Of a stretch of 48,537 nt of DNA, positions 18,057 through 28,153 are shown in pieces; within the stretch, counting starts at the first letter, position 1; the number at the start of each line of letters is the position of its first letter. The translations under genes were made by a program, and so were the position numbers. The DNA comes from Myxococcales bacterium. Lineage in GTDB: Bacteria > Myxococcota > Bradymonadia > UBA7976 > UBA1532. The notes beneath the pieces were generated by a model. That model made no database searches and was not told the origin of the DNA. It worked only from the letters and a program-made list of their open reading frames with translations. The stretch covers positions 1 to 48,537 of the forward strand of contig JACKDM010000035.1 in NCBI GenBank assembly GCA_020633515.1, given 5' to 3'.

Positions 18057-19475
18057 TCAGCCACCCTGGAGCAGGCTGAGGACCTGCTGCGGCTGGGCGT
18101 TGGCCTGAGCGAGGATCGAGACGCCGGCCTGCTGCACGATCTGGTTGCGGGCGAGGTCGGAGGTCTCGTCGGCGAAGTCGGCGTCGCGGATGCGGCTGCG
18201 CGAGGCGCTGCTGGCTTCGATGATGGTGGTGAGGTTGGAGAGCGTCGACTGCATGCGGTTGGTGACGGCGCCGAGCTCGGCGCGGTCGCGGGTGATCTGG
18301 GCGATGGCGCGGTCGAGGCGGAGCAGCGCTTCGTTGGCGTCGAAGCGGGTGAGCACGTTGACGGTGGTGACCGCTTCGGCGGCGTTGACCCCGACGAGCT
18401 CGTTGTCGATGAACCCGATCTTGGTCTCGTCGGCGCCGCTGAGCACGTACTGCTCCTCGCTGTAGAGGTTGACGGAGGCGGTCTGTACGGCGGCGGCGAT
18501 GCCGGCGACGGCGTTGCCGTTGCCGTTGAAGGTCACCTCGATGTTGCGGCCGTCCTCGGCGACGAGGCGCAGGTGGCCGCGGGGGTCGAGGCTGGCGGTG
18601 ACGCCGGTGCGGGGGAAGACCTCGTTGATGGCGCGCACGAGCGTGTCGGAGGCGTCGTTGGCGGCGACGTTGATGCCGGTGATGGTCTGGCCGTTGATCG
18701 TGATGTTGTCGACGTTGTCGAGCGCGCCGCCGGCGACCGGGTTGGGTCCGATGTATTCGGTGGGGAGCGGCTTGGCGGTGACACCGTGGTACTGGGTGGT
18801 GTCATTGATGGCATTGGCCTTGGCGATCGCGGAGCTGTCGGCGTTCTGGGTCGAGTAGGGGTCGTCGCCGGCGACGGTCGCGCGCACGGTGATGCCATTG
18901 ATGAGGAGGTCACCGTTGACGAGCGGCGTGTTGCTGACGACGGTGCCGGTCTGGGTGGCCTGGCGGCCGATGGCGATGGCTCGGGCGTCGCGGATGCGGA
19001 CGCGCACGGTCTGACGGGCGAAGGCGCCGACGTGGAAGAAGGCGTCGACGAAGGAGCCGTCGAGGAGCTTGGTGCCGTTGAAGGTGGTGTTGTTGCCGAT
19101 GCGGTCGAGCTCGTCCTGGAGCTGGACGATCTCGTCGTTGAGCGCGGCGCGGTCGGCTTCGGAGTTGATGTCGTTGGCGGCCTGGATGGCGATCTCGCGC
19201 ATCCGCTGGAGGATGTTGGTCGACTCGCTGAGCGCGCCTTCGGCGACCTGCGCGAGGCTGATGGCGTCGTTGGCGTTGCGCACGGCCTGCCCGAGGCCGC
19301 GGATCTGGCTGGTGAACCGCTCGCTGATGGCGAGGCCGGCGGCGTCGTCGCCGGCGGTGTTGATCCGCAGGCCCGATGAGAGGCGCGCGAAGTTGGTCTG
19401 GAGCCGGTTCTGGCTGTGCAGCAGGTTGCGGCGGGCGTTGATCGAGGCGACGTTCGTGTTGACGAAGAGTCCCAT
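18057..19475 (-). CDS. fliC: Flagellin 2
   Basis: 472 residues. The start [18 protein letters not shown] at ATG 19475 is chosen by alignment with flagellin 1 and its GGAGGA site; 42 extra upstream codons are rejected. Conserved D0/D1 ends are present ([39 protein letters not shown]; ends LSLLQGG), with IN-type motifs in the centre ([29 protein letters not shown]). The middle diverges from flagellin 1, giving two filament variants. It is the first gene of the flagellin-recombinase block. Its ribosome-binding site lies inside an inverted repeat (19478-19494), unlike that of flagellin 1. Confidence 0.95.
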   Translation of the reverse strand: MGLFVNTNVASINARRNLLHSQNRLQTNFARLSSGLRINTAGDDAAGLAISERFTSQIRGLGQAVRNANDAISLAQVAEGALSESTNILQRMREIAIQAANDINSEADRAALNDEIVQLQDELDRIGNNTTFNGTKLLDGSFVDAFFHVGAFARQTVRVRIRDARAIAIGRQATQTGTVVSNTPLVNGDLLINGITVRATVAGDDPYSTQNADSSAIAKANAINDTTQYHGVTAKPLPTEYIGPNPVAGGALDNVDNITINGQTITGINVAANDASDTLVRAINEVFPRTGVTASLDPRGHLRLVAEDGRNIEVTFNGNGNAVAGIAAAVQTASVNLYSEEQYVLSGADETKIGFIDNELVGVNAAEAVTTVNVLTRFDANEALLRLDRAIAQITRDRAELGAVTNRMQSTLSNLTTIIEASSASRSRIRDADFADETSDLARNQIVQQAGVSILAQANAQPQQVLSLLQGG

Positions 19476-19797
19476 GGGTATCCTCCGTGGATACGCCTCG
19501 TGTGATCCCATCCGAATCACATCGAGGGTGGCGTCCATGCCATCCGGGTATGGCGGCGCGATCCTGCGCCGTCTCTCATGCCTTGCCGGCGGTCGTCCCA
19601 TCCTCGGGTGCGTCTCGCTGGCTTCACCGCTCTCATCGGCGAGGGCGGGGGCGATCTTGAGGACAAAAATGCGGCGTTATCGGGAAAGTTCTCGCGCGGC
19701 GTTCTCGGGCGTGGTTATCCGGCGGGCGGGGCGGTTGTTGCGCATGCGGGCGGCAGGGGTCATGATCGGGTGAGACGTCGCATGGAGGGGGTCTGCG
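19476..19797. other. Divergent upstream region of flagellin 2
   Basis: 322 bases without a gene, between flagellin 2 (minus) and the small membrane protein (plus). An AT-containing patch at about 19655-19700 (GGACAAAAATGCGGCGTTATC) probably carries promoters. On the minus strand CCCGATAA (about 19679-19686) resembles a sigma-28 -10 element (GCCGATAA), but no TAAA-type -35 lies at the right distance, so I do not call it. Confidence 0.4.
19478..19494 (-). promoter_or_regulatory. Hairpin overlapping flagellin 2 ribosome-binding site
   Basis: GTATCC and GGATAC form a perfect 6-bp inverted repeat with a 5-base loop. On the transcript the Shine-Dalgarno GGAGGA (19481-19486) lies partly in the loop and partly in the 3' stem, five bases from the ATG. 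Folding would hide the ribosome site, so translation may be regulated. Confidence 0.5.
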
Positions 19798-20154
19798 ATG
19801 ACGGCGAAGCGAGTGGCGATCGGTCTGTTGATCGCGCTGGTGCTGTTCGTGGGGGTGAAGTTCTCGTTGGTGTACGTCAACTACCTTCAGCTCAAGAACA
19901 TCATGGAGTCGGAGGCGCTCGACGCGCGGCGCAGCAAGTCGGGGCCGGCGGAGATCGAGAGCGGGATCTATACCCGGATCGATACGAGCAGCGCGTTTCT
20001 GCCCGAGGACGTGAAGTTCGAGTTCGAGGGGGTGGGGCGGCCGGATGAGGAGCTGGTGGTGTACGCGGACTACACCGAGGTGGTGGATCTGATCGTGGTG
20101 AAGGTGCCGATGAAGATGAGCATCGAGGCGGTGGCGGCGCCGCCGGCGTTCTGA
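19798..20154 (+). CDS. Small single-pass membrane protein, DUF4845-like
   Basis: 118 residues: an N-terminal TM helix (VAIGLLIALVLFVGVKFSLVYV) followed by an extracytoplasmic domain (LQLKNIMESEALDARRSKS, GVGRPDEELVVYADYTEVVDL). The order of helix then short mixed domain resembles DUF4845 proteins, but I am not certain. A GGAGGGGGT site precedes the ATG. The gene uses G-ending codons, unlike most genes here. It is convergent with the regulator at 20162. Confidence 0.65.
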   Translation: MTAKRVAIGLLIALVLFVGVKFSLVYVNYLQLKNIMESEALDARRSKSGPAEIESGIYTRIDTSSAFLPEDVKFEFEGVGRPDEELVVYADYTEVVDLIVVKVPMKMSIEAVAAPPAF

Positions 20155-20161
20155 TCGGGCT

Positions 20162-21715
20162 CTATTCGAGGGTGAGGTTGAGGGCGCGGAGGCGGAGCTT
20201 GAGGCCGCGCTCGGAGATCTGGAGGCGGCGGGCGACGCGGGCGGGTTCGATGCTGCCTTCGGCGCGGGCGGCGGCGAGGATGTCGCCGGCGCCGAGGTCG
20301 CCGGGGCGGCGGATGCCGAGGCGGCCCATCATGGCATAGACGGTGTTGCGGGCGATGCCGAGCTCGTCGGCGGCGGGGCGGACGCGCCAGTCGTGGCGGC
20401 GGAGCGCGTCGCGGAGGGTCTCGGGGGGGACGGCCCAGGCGCGGTCGTCGTCGTGGCCGGGGTCGGACTCGGCGCGGGCGGGCTCGCGGGCGAGGGCGGC
20501 GGGCTCGGCGAAGGGTGAGGTGCGGGCGGGGCGGGGTACGAAGTGGGCGGGGAGCGCGGCGTGGGGGCGGCCGGCGCTGGCGAGCGCGACCTCGACGGCG
20601 AGGTTGCGGAGCTCGCGGAGGTTGCCGGGCCAGGCGTGGCGGAGGAGCGCTTCGATGACGCGGCGGCCGAGCCAGGGGTCGTCGTCGGTGGGGGCGAGGC
20701 GGTGGGCTTCGCCGAGCTCGGCGAGGCGGTCGCGGAGGAAGGCGACGAAGAGCCAGGGGATGTCCGCGGCGCGGGCGCGGAGCGGGGGCACGTCGATGCG
20801 GGCGGCGCGGATGCGGTAGAGGAGCGGGACGTAGAGGCCGCCGTCGGCGGCGAGCGCGTCGATGTCGGCGTCGGTGGCGGTGACGAGGCGGACGCGGGCG
20901 CCGTGGGCTTCGTCTTCGTCGAGGGCGCGCAGGAGCATGGGCTGCACGGCCTCGGGGAGGTGGGCGATGTCGTCGAGGAAGAGCGTGCCGCCTTCGGCCT
21001 GCTGGAAGTGGCCGGGGCGGTCGGTGTCGCCGAAGAGCTCGACGGCGGCGTTGGTGGGGGTGAGCGCGCCGGCGTGGAGCGCAACCCAGGGGCCGGCGGC
21101 GCGGCGGCCGCGGGCGTGGAGCGCGGCGGCGACGCGGCCTTTGCCGGTGCCGGGCTCGCCGGTGATCATGACGGGGATCTCGGAGGGCGCGAGCGCGCGG
21201 ATCCGGGCGCGGAGGCGCTCGGCGGCGCCGCTGATGCCGTCGATGCCGGGCAGGGGCTGCGCGGCGGGGGGGGTGGGCCAGGTCTCGATCCAGAGGAGGA
21301 CGCGGCGGCCGCACTCGAGGAGGAGGCCGGCGGCGAGGGCCTCGGCAGAGACGAGGAGCTCGCGGCCGATCTCGCGCTCGCCGAGGGTGTAGGGGAGCTC
21401 GCCTTCGGGTTCGAAGCGGGCGCCGGCGGCGGTCATGCGGAGGGTGAGCTTGCGGCGGCTGAGCCCGCGGTCGCCGAGCGGGCCGGCGTCGGCGCCGTCG
21501 GGGCGGGTGAAGGCGGGGCCGAGGCGGTAGAGCTCGACGAGGCCGCCGGGGCGCCAGGGGGTGATGAGGCGCTCGCCGATCCGGCGGGTGTCGGGGTGGT
21601 AGAGCACGGTGAGGACGATGACGGCGGGGCGGGTGAGCTCGCGCTCGTGTTCGTCGCCGTCGGTCGCCGTCGAGAACGTGGGATCGGCCGCCGTCGTCTC
21701 GTCTGCGTTTTGCAT
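20162..21715 (-). CDS. Sigma-54 activator-like AAA+ regulator lacking GAFTGA
   Basis: 517 residues. The N-terminal about 150 residues are FHA-like in character but without a clear motif. The AAA+ domain has Walker A GEPGTGKGR (about 180-188), Walker B GGTLFLDDI and the late motifs HAWPGNLRELRNLAVEVAL. In enhancer-binding proteins a GAFTGA loop sits between ELFG and F-QA-GGTLFLD; here the sequence reads ELFGDTDRPGHFQQAEGG, so the loop is deleted. Such proteins normally cannot remodel sigma-54 holoenzyme. The C-terminus has a Fis-type HTH (RPAADELGIARNTVYAMMGRLGI) and a second HTH-like segment (VARRLQISERGLKLRLR). It may act as a sigma-70 regulator, as TyrR does, or with another ATPase. Confidence 0.88.
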   Translation of the reverse strand: MQNADETTAADPTFSTATDGDEHERELTRPAVIVLTVLYHPDTRRIGERLITPWRPGGLVELYRLGPAFTRPDGADAGPLGDRGLSRRKLTLRMTAAGARFEPEGELPYTLGEREIGRELLVSAEALAAGLLLECGRRVLLWIETWPTPPAAQPLPGIDGISGAAERLRARIRALAPSEIPVMITGEPGTGKGRVAAALHARGRRAAGPWVALHAGALTPTNAAVELFGDTDRPGHFQQAEGGTLFLDDIAHLPEAVQPMLLRALDEDEAHGARVRLVTATDADIDALAADGGLYVPLLYRIRAARIDVPPLRARAADIPWLFVAFLRDRLAELGEAHRLAPTDDDPWLGRRVIEALLRHAWPGNLRELRNLAVEVALASAGRPHAALPAHFVPRPARTSPFAEPAALAREPARAESDPGHDDDRAWAVPPETLRDALRRHDWRVRPAADELGIARNTVYAMMGRLGIRRPGDLGAGDILAAARAEGSIEPARVARRLQISERGLKLRLRALNLTLE

Positions 21716-21829
21716 CGGTCTACCGCTGTTTTATCGCTGCGTCACTTCGTGCCCGAGACCCTAGCAGAGTGAAGCGGCGCCGTCGCCCCCGTCGGCGGGG
21801 GCTCGGGGGCATCCCGCATGCTCGGCCGG

Positions 21830-22372
21830 TCACTTCCGGGCGCGGCGGGGGGCGCTCGGCGCGGCGCGGGCGGTGATCGCGGGGGCGTCGTCGAGGTCGT
21901 CGAGGTCGTCGTCTTCGTCGTCGTCGCCGCCGCCGGGGGCGCAGATGTCGTCGAGCAGGGTGACCGCGGCGTCGAGCCAGCGGGGGTCGCCGGCGCCGAA
22001 GCGGTCGAGGACGCCGTCGGCCCAGCGGGAGTAGGCGAGCTCGCCGCGGCGGGCGGCGGCGAGGCGGACGCGCTCGACGCCGGCGGCGATGCGGACCGCG
22101 CCGACGAGCTCGTGGAGGCGTTCGAGGCTCTCGGTGATCACGCGCGCGTCGCGGAGCCCGTCGAGGGTCGCGCCGAGGTCTTCGAGGAGCGGGTCGAAGT
22201 CGGTGGGGGGGCGCACGCCGTCGACGGCGTCGCGGAAGCGCTCGACGCCCCGGCGCATGGCGGCGAGGAGCCGCGGGTCGATGCGGAGCTGGTCGACGGC
22301 CCGGTGCTCGACGTGCTCGAACAACGCCAGGAGCCCGGTGGCCTGCGCTTCGGTGAGATCGATCGTGAGCAT
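21830..22372 (-). CDS. Hypothetical protein with acidic C-terminal tract
   Basis: 180 residues if it starts at ATG 22372 (MLTIDLTEAQATGLLALFEHV); ATG 22405 and a TTG further up are alternatives, and none has a good Shine-Dalgarno. The protein is largely helical with regular Leu/Ala/Arg heptads. Near the end it has a run of Asp/Glu (GGGDDDEDDDLDDLDD) and a basic tail (RRARK). I do not recognise a family. It lies between the phosphoesterase and the AAA+ regulator on the same strand, with gaps of 82 and 114 bases, so may be co-transcribed. Confidence 0.6.
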   Translation of the reverse strand: MLTIDLTEAQATGLLALFEHVEHRAVDQLRIDPRLLAAMRRGVERFRDAVDGVRPPTDFDPLLEDLGATLDGLRDARVITESLERLHELVGAVRIAAGVERVRLAAARRGELAYSRWADGVLDRFGAGDPRWLDAAVTLLDDICAPGGGDDDEDDDLDDLDDAPAITARAAPSAPRRARK

Positions 22373-22454
22373 GTCGAGCCGCCCCGCGCTGCGAATTCGG
22401 GGCATCTTCCCATGCGCCCCGGGGAGCGTCAACGGATCGACAGGGGACGGGTGT

Positions 22455-23531
22455 TCAGTCTACCCGGACCAGCCGCGCGCCCTCGATCGCGCCGGGGGCG
22501 ACCTCGACGACGAGGTAGTGGCGGCCGATCCCGTCGAGGCGCTCGGGGAGCGCGCCGCCGCCGCCGCTGATGTAGGCGGGGATGCCGGCGAGGCTGAAGG
22601 CATAGTAGCTGTGCACGTGGCCGAAGAGCGCGAGGTCGACCTCGGCGCGGGCGAGGCGCACGAGGAGCTTGCCGGCCTCCTTGCGGCTGCGGAACTGGCC
22701 GCCGCGGAGGCCGACGGGGTCCATGATGGGGATGTGGGTGACGACGACGTGGGGCGCGCCTCGGCCGGCGGCGAGCCAGTCGTCGAGCCAGTCGTAGACG
22801 GTGGGGTCGACGGTGCCGAAGCTGCTGTCGATGAAGCTGAAGCGGGTGTCGCGGAAGGTGAACGTGTAGTTGGCGCGGCCGAGGAAGTCGGTCCAGTTGC
22901 GGGCGTCGTCGCCGCGCTCGTGGTTGCCGGGGGTGGCGTAGAAGGGGTAGGGCACCGCCCGCATCTCCTCGCGGAATCTGCGGTATTCGTCGCGCTCGCC
23001 CCGGTCGGTGAGGTCGCCGGCGGAGACGAGGAAGCGCACGTCGTCCTCGCGGGCGAGGAGGCGGGTGATGTCGTCGATCTCGCCGATGGCGCGCTGCACG
23101 TCGCTGAGGACCGCGAAGCGCCAGGGGGCGGCGGCGTCGAGGTCGGGCGGGGCGAGGCGCAGCGTGTGCCGGCCGGGGGGGAGGTCGAGGGTCCAGATCG
23201 CCTCGGTGGGGAGGGGGCGCTCGGGTTCGGGGGCGGGGGTGCCGTCGAGGGTGAGCGCGGCGTCGGCGAGGGTGTTGCGGGCGGTGAGGGTCCAGGTGCG
23301 CGGGGCGCCGTCGCGCACGGTGAGGGTGGCGTCGATGGCGGGGGCGCCGATCCACAGGTCGAGGCGGCCGGCGTCGAGGGCTTCGATGGCGGCGAGGCCG
23401 TCGGCGACACGGATGGCGGCGGTGGGGTGCTCGGCGTGGCCGACGGTGCGGTCGAGCTCGACCTGCTCCTCGGCGGGGCGGAGGCAGCCGGTGGCGAGGA
23501 GCGCGAGGAGGGCGAGGGCGGGGGGTCTCAT
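22455..23531 (-). CDS. Lipoprotein metallophosphoesterase (calcineurin-like)
   Basis: 358 residues. A lipoprotein signal (MRPPALALLALLATGC, lipobox ATGC) predicts lipid anchoring. A beta-sandwich-like segment (residues about 40-140) precedes a calcineurin-type phosphoesterase domain with GDLTDRG, GNHERG, VVVTHIPIMD and LFGHVHSYY. The first metal motif, usually DxH, reads SDVQ here, so one histidine ligand is replaced by Gln; activity or metal preference may differ. The substrate is unknown. The ATG overlaps the stop of the upstream envelope gene (ATGA). Confidence 0.88.
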   Translation of the reverse strand: MRPPALALLALLATGCLRPAEEQVELDRTVGHAEHPTAAIRVADGLAAIEALDAGRLDLWIGAPAIDATLTVRDGAPRTWTLTARNTLADAALTLDGTPAPEPERPLPTEAIWTLDLPPGRHTLRLAPPDLDAAAPWRFAVLSDVQRAIGEIDDITRLLAREDDVRFLVSAGDLTDRGERDEYRRFREEMRAVPYPFYATPGNHERGDDARNWTDFLGRANYTFTFRDTRFSFIDSSFGTVDPTVYDWLDDWLAAGRGAPHVVVTHIPIMDPVGLRGGQFRSRKEAGKLLVRLARAEVDLALFGHVHSYYAFSLAGIPAYISGGGGALPERLDGIGRHYLVVEVAPGAIEGARLVRVD

Positions 23532-24745
23532 CGGGCGCCTCCGTAGCGGTAGCGGACGCCGACGCCGGCGATCCAGGCCGAGCCGACCTCGAGGCCGAGG
23601 TCGATCGCCCAGGTGTCGTCGAGCGCGTAGTCGGCGGCGAGGCCGAGGTGGCCGGGGATGCCGCCGCCGAGGCCGGTGACGCCGAGGCCGGCGGCGAAGT
23701 CGTCCTTGCGGTGGTCGTAGTAGAGCGCGAGCTCGCCGCGGCGGTCGGCGAAGTAGAGGCCCCAGCCGAAGCGCAGGAGCAGCATCTCGAAGGTGTCTTC
23801 GGCGAAGCCGAGGCCGGGCACGTCGTAGTCGTAGAGCTCGAGCGCCCAGCCGAGCTGGCCGATGACGAACGATCCACGCAGGGTGTCGGCGAAGCGGCGC
23901 AGGTCGTAGCGGCCGTCGAAGGCGAGCTCGCCGGTGAGGACGGAGAAGCCGTCGGTGCCGTAGCGGTGCCAGGTGACGGCGCTCTGGAGGTCGAGCGCGC
24001 TCTGGTCGGCGAGGCGGCCGCGGTTGTCGCCGAGCCAGCGCCAGTCGAGGCGCTGGCGGAGGCGCTGGTTGTCGTCGTCGAGCGCGATGAAGGCGGAGCT
24101 GACGAGGGTGATCGTCTCGAAGCGGGCCTCGAGGCCGGCGGTGGTGAAGTGGGTGTAGGCGAACTGCGGGTCGTGGATCCAGGCGTAGCCGAGGCGGGCG
24201 GTGAGTGGGACGAGCGGCGGGGGGGGCGCGTCGCGGCCGCCGGTGGCGGCGCCGTAGAGGTCGGCGAGCATCGGGGTGAAGAAGACGCCGACCCCGCCGA
24301 GCGCGACGGCGCTGCTGACGCCGATGAGGTGGCGCGAGGCGCCGGTACCGGCGACGACGGCGCCGCCGCCGAGGATCATGCCGAGGCCGATGCCCTGGGT
24401 GATGAGGAGGTCGAGCGCGGTGTCGCGGTCGCCGGCGAGGTAGTGGCCGCTGCCGTGGAGGAGGACGCCCGGCACGAGCGCGCCGAGCGCGGGGAGGAGG
24501 CCGGGGTCGAAGCGGTCGGCGGGGGGCGGGGGCGGCGCGGTGACGGGCACGGGCGGCGCGGGCGTGGCGAGCGCGTGCGGCTCGGGCGGCGCGGGCGGCT
24601 CGGTCGCGGGCGGCGCGAGTGGCGCGGTCGCGGGCGGATCGGGCGGCGCCGGCACGGTGAGGGGGGGCGGATCGGGCGGCGGCTGCGCGGCGACGAGGGT
24701 GGGGATCGCGGCGGCGAGCACGAGGGCGATGGTGTGGATGGACAC
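23528..24745 (-). CDS. Exported envelope protein with Pro-rich linker
   Basis: 405 residues from GTG 24745, the only sensible start before a signal peptide (VSIHTIALVLAAAIPTLVAAQ); the huge frame further upstream is shadow of the acyl-CoA dehydrogenase. After the signal comes a Pro/Ala-rich linker, then hydrophobic Gly-rich segments (LLPALGALVPGVLLHGSGHY, GIGLGMILGGGAVVAGTG) and a C-terminal half with alternating beta strands (LELYDYDVPGL, LYFADRRGELALYYDH, VGVRYRYGGAR) that looks like an outer-membrane barrel. Function unknown. It is the first gene of an operon with the lipoprotein phosphoesterase (4-base overlap). Confidence 0.75.
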   Translation of the reverse strand: MSIHTIALVLAAAIPTLVAAQPPPDPPPLTVPAPPDPPATAPLAPPATEPPAPPEPHALATPAPPVPVTAPPPPPADRFDPGLLPALGALVPGVLLHGSGHYLAGDRDTALDLLITQGIGLGMILGGGAVVAGTGASRHLIGVSSAVALGGVGVFFTPMLADLYGAATGGRDAPPPPLVPLTARLGYAWIHDPQFAYTHFTTAGLEARFETITLVSSAFIALDDDNQRLRQRLDWRWLGDNRGRLADQSALDLQSAVTWHRYGTDGFSVLTGELAFDGRYDLRRFADTLRGSFVIGQLGWALELYDYDVPGLGFAEDTFEMLLLRFGWGLYFADRRGELALYYDHRKDDFAAGLGVTGLGGGIPGHLGLAADYALDDTWAIDLGLEVGSAWIAGVGVRYRYGGAR

Positions 24746-24883
24746 GGTGCGCAGATGCGGCCCGGACGCCGGGCGATTCGGGTCGCGGCGAGACTCCGGT
24801 GATGATCTGCGCCCGAGGTCGCGACCGGGCGCCGCGTTGGTGTATTGATCGGCCGCTGGCTTTGGCGATGTGCGAGAGGCGAG

Positions 24884-26062
<1,179 letters not shown>

Positions 26063-26100
26063 CGCAGCGGCCGCGCGCGAGCCGAGGGGGGAGGGGAGCG

Positions 26101-28153
26101 ATGCGGACGACAATCGAGCGGGTGTGCCTGCACCGCAACGGCGCGCTGGTGGTGCGGGTCGGCGAGGCGGGGCCGGGGCCGGTCGAGGTCGTCGACCTGC
26201 CGCTCCTGCACGCCGGCGACACGCTGCGGATCCGCCCCGCGGCGGGCACCGTCGGCGCGGTGCGCGAGACCTGCCGGCTGCTGCCCCGCGGCGACGCGGC
26301 GCCGGTCGCGCCCGACGATCACGCGGCGCAGACCCGCGCGGCGCGGCTCGCCGAGATCGAGGTCGAGCTCGCCGAGATCGAGCAGCGCGCCGCCCTCCTC
26401 GCGCCCGCCGCCGACGGCCCGCTCGATCCGAGCCCGCCCCCCGACATCGACGCGCTCACCGCCTGGCACGACCTCCTCGACGCCCGCCACGACGCGCTCG
26501 CCGCCCGCCGCCGCGCGCTCTTCGCCGAGCGCCGCGCGCTCACCGCCGCCGCCGCCGAGGCCGAGCGCACCCGTGAGGGCGACACCGCGCCGCCCCGCTT
26601 CACCCGCGGCGTCGCCTTCACCCTGCACGGCGTCGAGGCCCCGGTGCGGATCGAGGTCGAGTACTTCGTCGCCGCCGCCCGCTGGGTGCCCACCTACGCG
26701 CTCGAGCTCGACGGCGACCGCGCCCGGCTCCGCTTCGACGCGCTCGTCGCGCAGGCGAGCGGCGAGGACTGGAGCGGCGCCGAGATCGCCGTCAGCACCG
26801 CCGATCTGCGCCGGCAGGCCACCGCGCCCGCGCTCGGATCGTGGCGCATCGGCCCCGTCGTGCCGCCCCGCCGCCCGGCCTTCCGCCCGCTCCCCGAGGG
26901 GCTCGACGCGCTCTTCGCCGACTACGACCGCCACCGCCCCGCGCCCCCGCCGCCCCCGAGCCGCCCGCGCCCGGCGAAGCCCCGCCCCGCGCCCGCCGCG
27001 CCGAAGCTCGCCGATTACGACGGCGAGATGGCCCGCAGCTCACTCCCCCCGCCGCCGATGGCCCCGCCCTCGCTCGGCGCGGCGCCGCAGGGCTTCGGCG
27101 GCGCCCCGCCCGGCGGCTTCATGCCCCCGCCCGCGCCCTCGATGGCCCCGATGCCCGACATGCCGATGCGCGCCCGCGCCGGCGCCCCCTCGGCCAAGGG
27201 CGGCGAAGGCGGCGGCGGCGCCCCCGCCCCCATGCTCGAAGGCGGCGGCGCCCGCCCCCGACGACGGCCTCCCCGAGCGCCTCCGCTACGCCTACACCCG
27301 CCTCGCCGGCCCCGACGAACCCGGCCGCGGCCGCCTCTGGCCCGTCGACGCCACCGCCCACCTCCGCACCCTCGTCGCCGACCACGACCCCGACGCCGCC
27401 GACGCCCTCCCCCGCGCCGTCGCCGCCCTCGAAGCCGCCGCCGCCCGCCTCGCCAACGCCCCCACGCCCCCCGGCACCGAGCCACTCCCCCCCGACGGCT
27501 ACCCCGTCGTCCGCGACGCCACCGGCGCCCACGATGTCCCCGGCGACGGCCGCTGGCACCGCGTCCCCGTCGTCACCCGCACCGCCGCCGCCGCCGTCGA
27601 CTTCCGCGCCGTGCCCCGCGAGAGCAACGACGTCTGGCGCTTCTGCACCGTCCACCTCGACGACGGCGAACCCCTCCCCCAAGGCCCGCTCCGCATCCAC
27701 GTCGACGGCCGCTACCGCGCCACCGGCCGCCTCCGCGGCACCGGCGGCGGCGAGCCCATCGAGATGAACCTCGGCCTCGAACCCGCGCTCCGCATCATCG
27801 ACCGCAAGGTCGAGATGATGCAGGAAGACCGCGGCCTCATGACCCAGAGCACCCGCGTCGAGCACCGCGTCACCACGAAGATCCGCTCCGCCCTCGACCA
27901 CCCCGCCCGCCTCGTCGTCTACGACCGCCTCCCCGTCCGCGACGACCCCGACGACGACCGCGTCGCCGTCGAACCGCTCGACACCCGCCCCCCCGCCGAG
28001 CGCACCGACCGCGCCCCCGACGGCGCCCCCCTCGACGGCGGCCTCCGCTGGCGCCTCGACATCCCCGCCCGCGGCGTCGTCACCGTCGAGCACGGCTACC
28101 GCATCACCTTCCCCGCCAAGCTCGAACTCAGCGGAGGCAACCGCCGTGAGTGA
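26101..28153 (+). CDS. MuiA/DUF4139-family protein 1 (one apparent frameshift)
   Basis: About 680 residues. ATG 26101 follows a G-rich ribosome site. The N-terminal DUF4140-like part (VCLHRNGALVVRVGEAGPG) leads to a helical coiled coil (LAEIEVELAEIEQRAALL) and the DUF4139 core (VEYFVAAARWVPTYALELD, WSGAEIAVSTADLR). A long Pro/Gly/Met-rich linker follows, ending at MLEGGG. Near 27236-27250 the frame changes by one base, and the rest (PAPDDGLPERLRYAYTRL through VTVEHGYRITFPAKLEL) ends at 28153. No signal peptide, so probably cytoplasmic. The family name comes from a mucoidy inhibitor; biochemical function is unknown. It overlaps the paralogue by eight bases. Confidence 0.8.

Noticed and set aside
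19660..19700. Sigma-28 flagellar promoter for flagellin 2
   Set aside because: CCCGATAA resembles the -10, but there is no TAAA-type -35 at 11 bases and it is far from the ATG.
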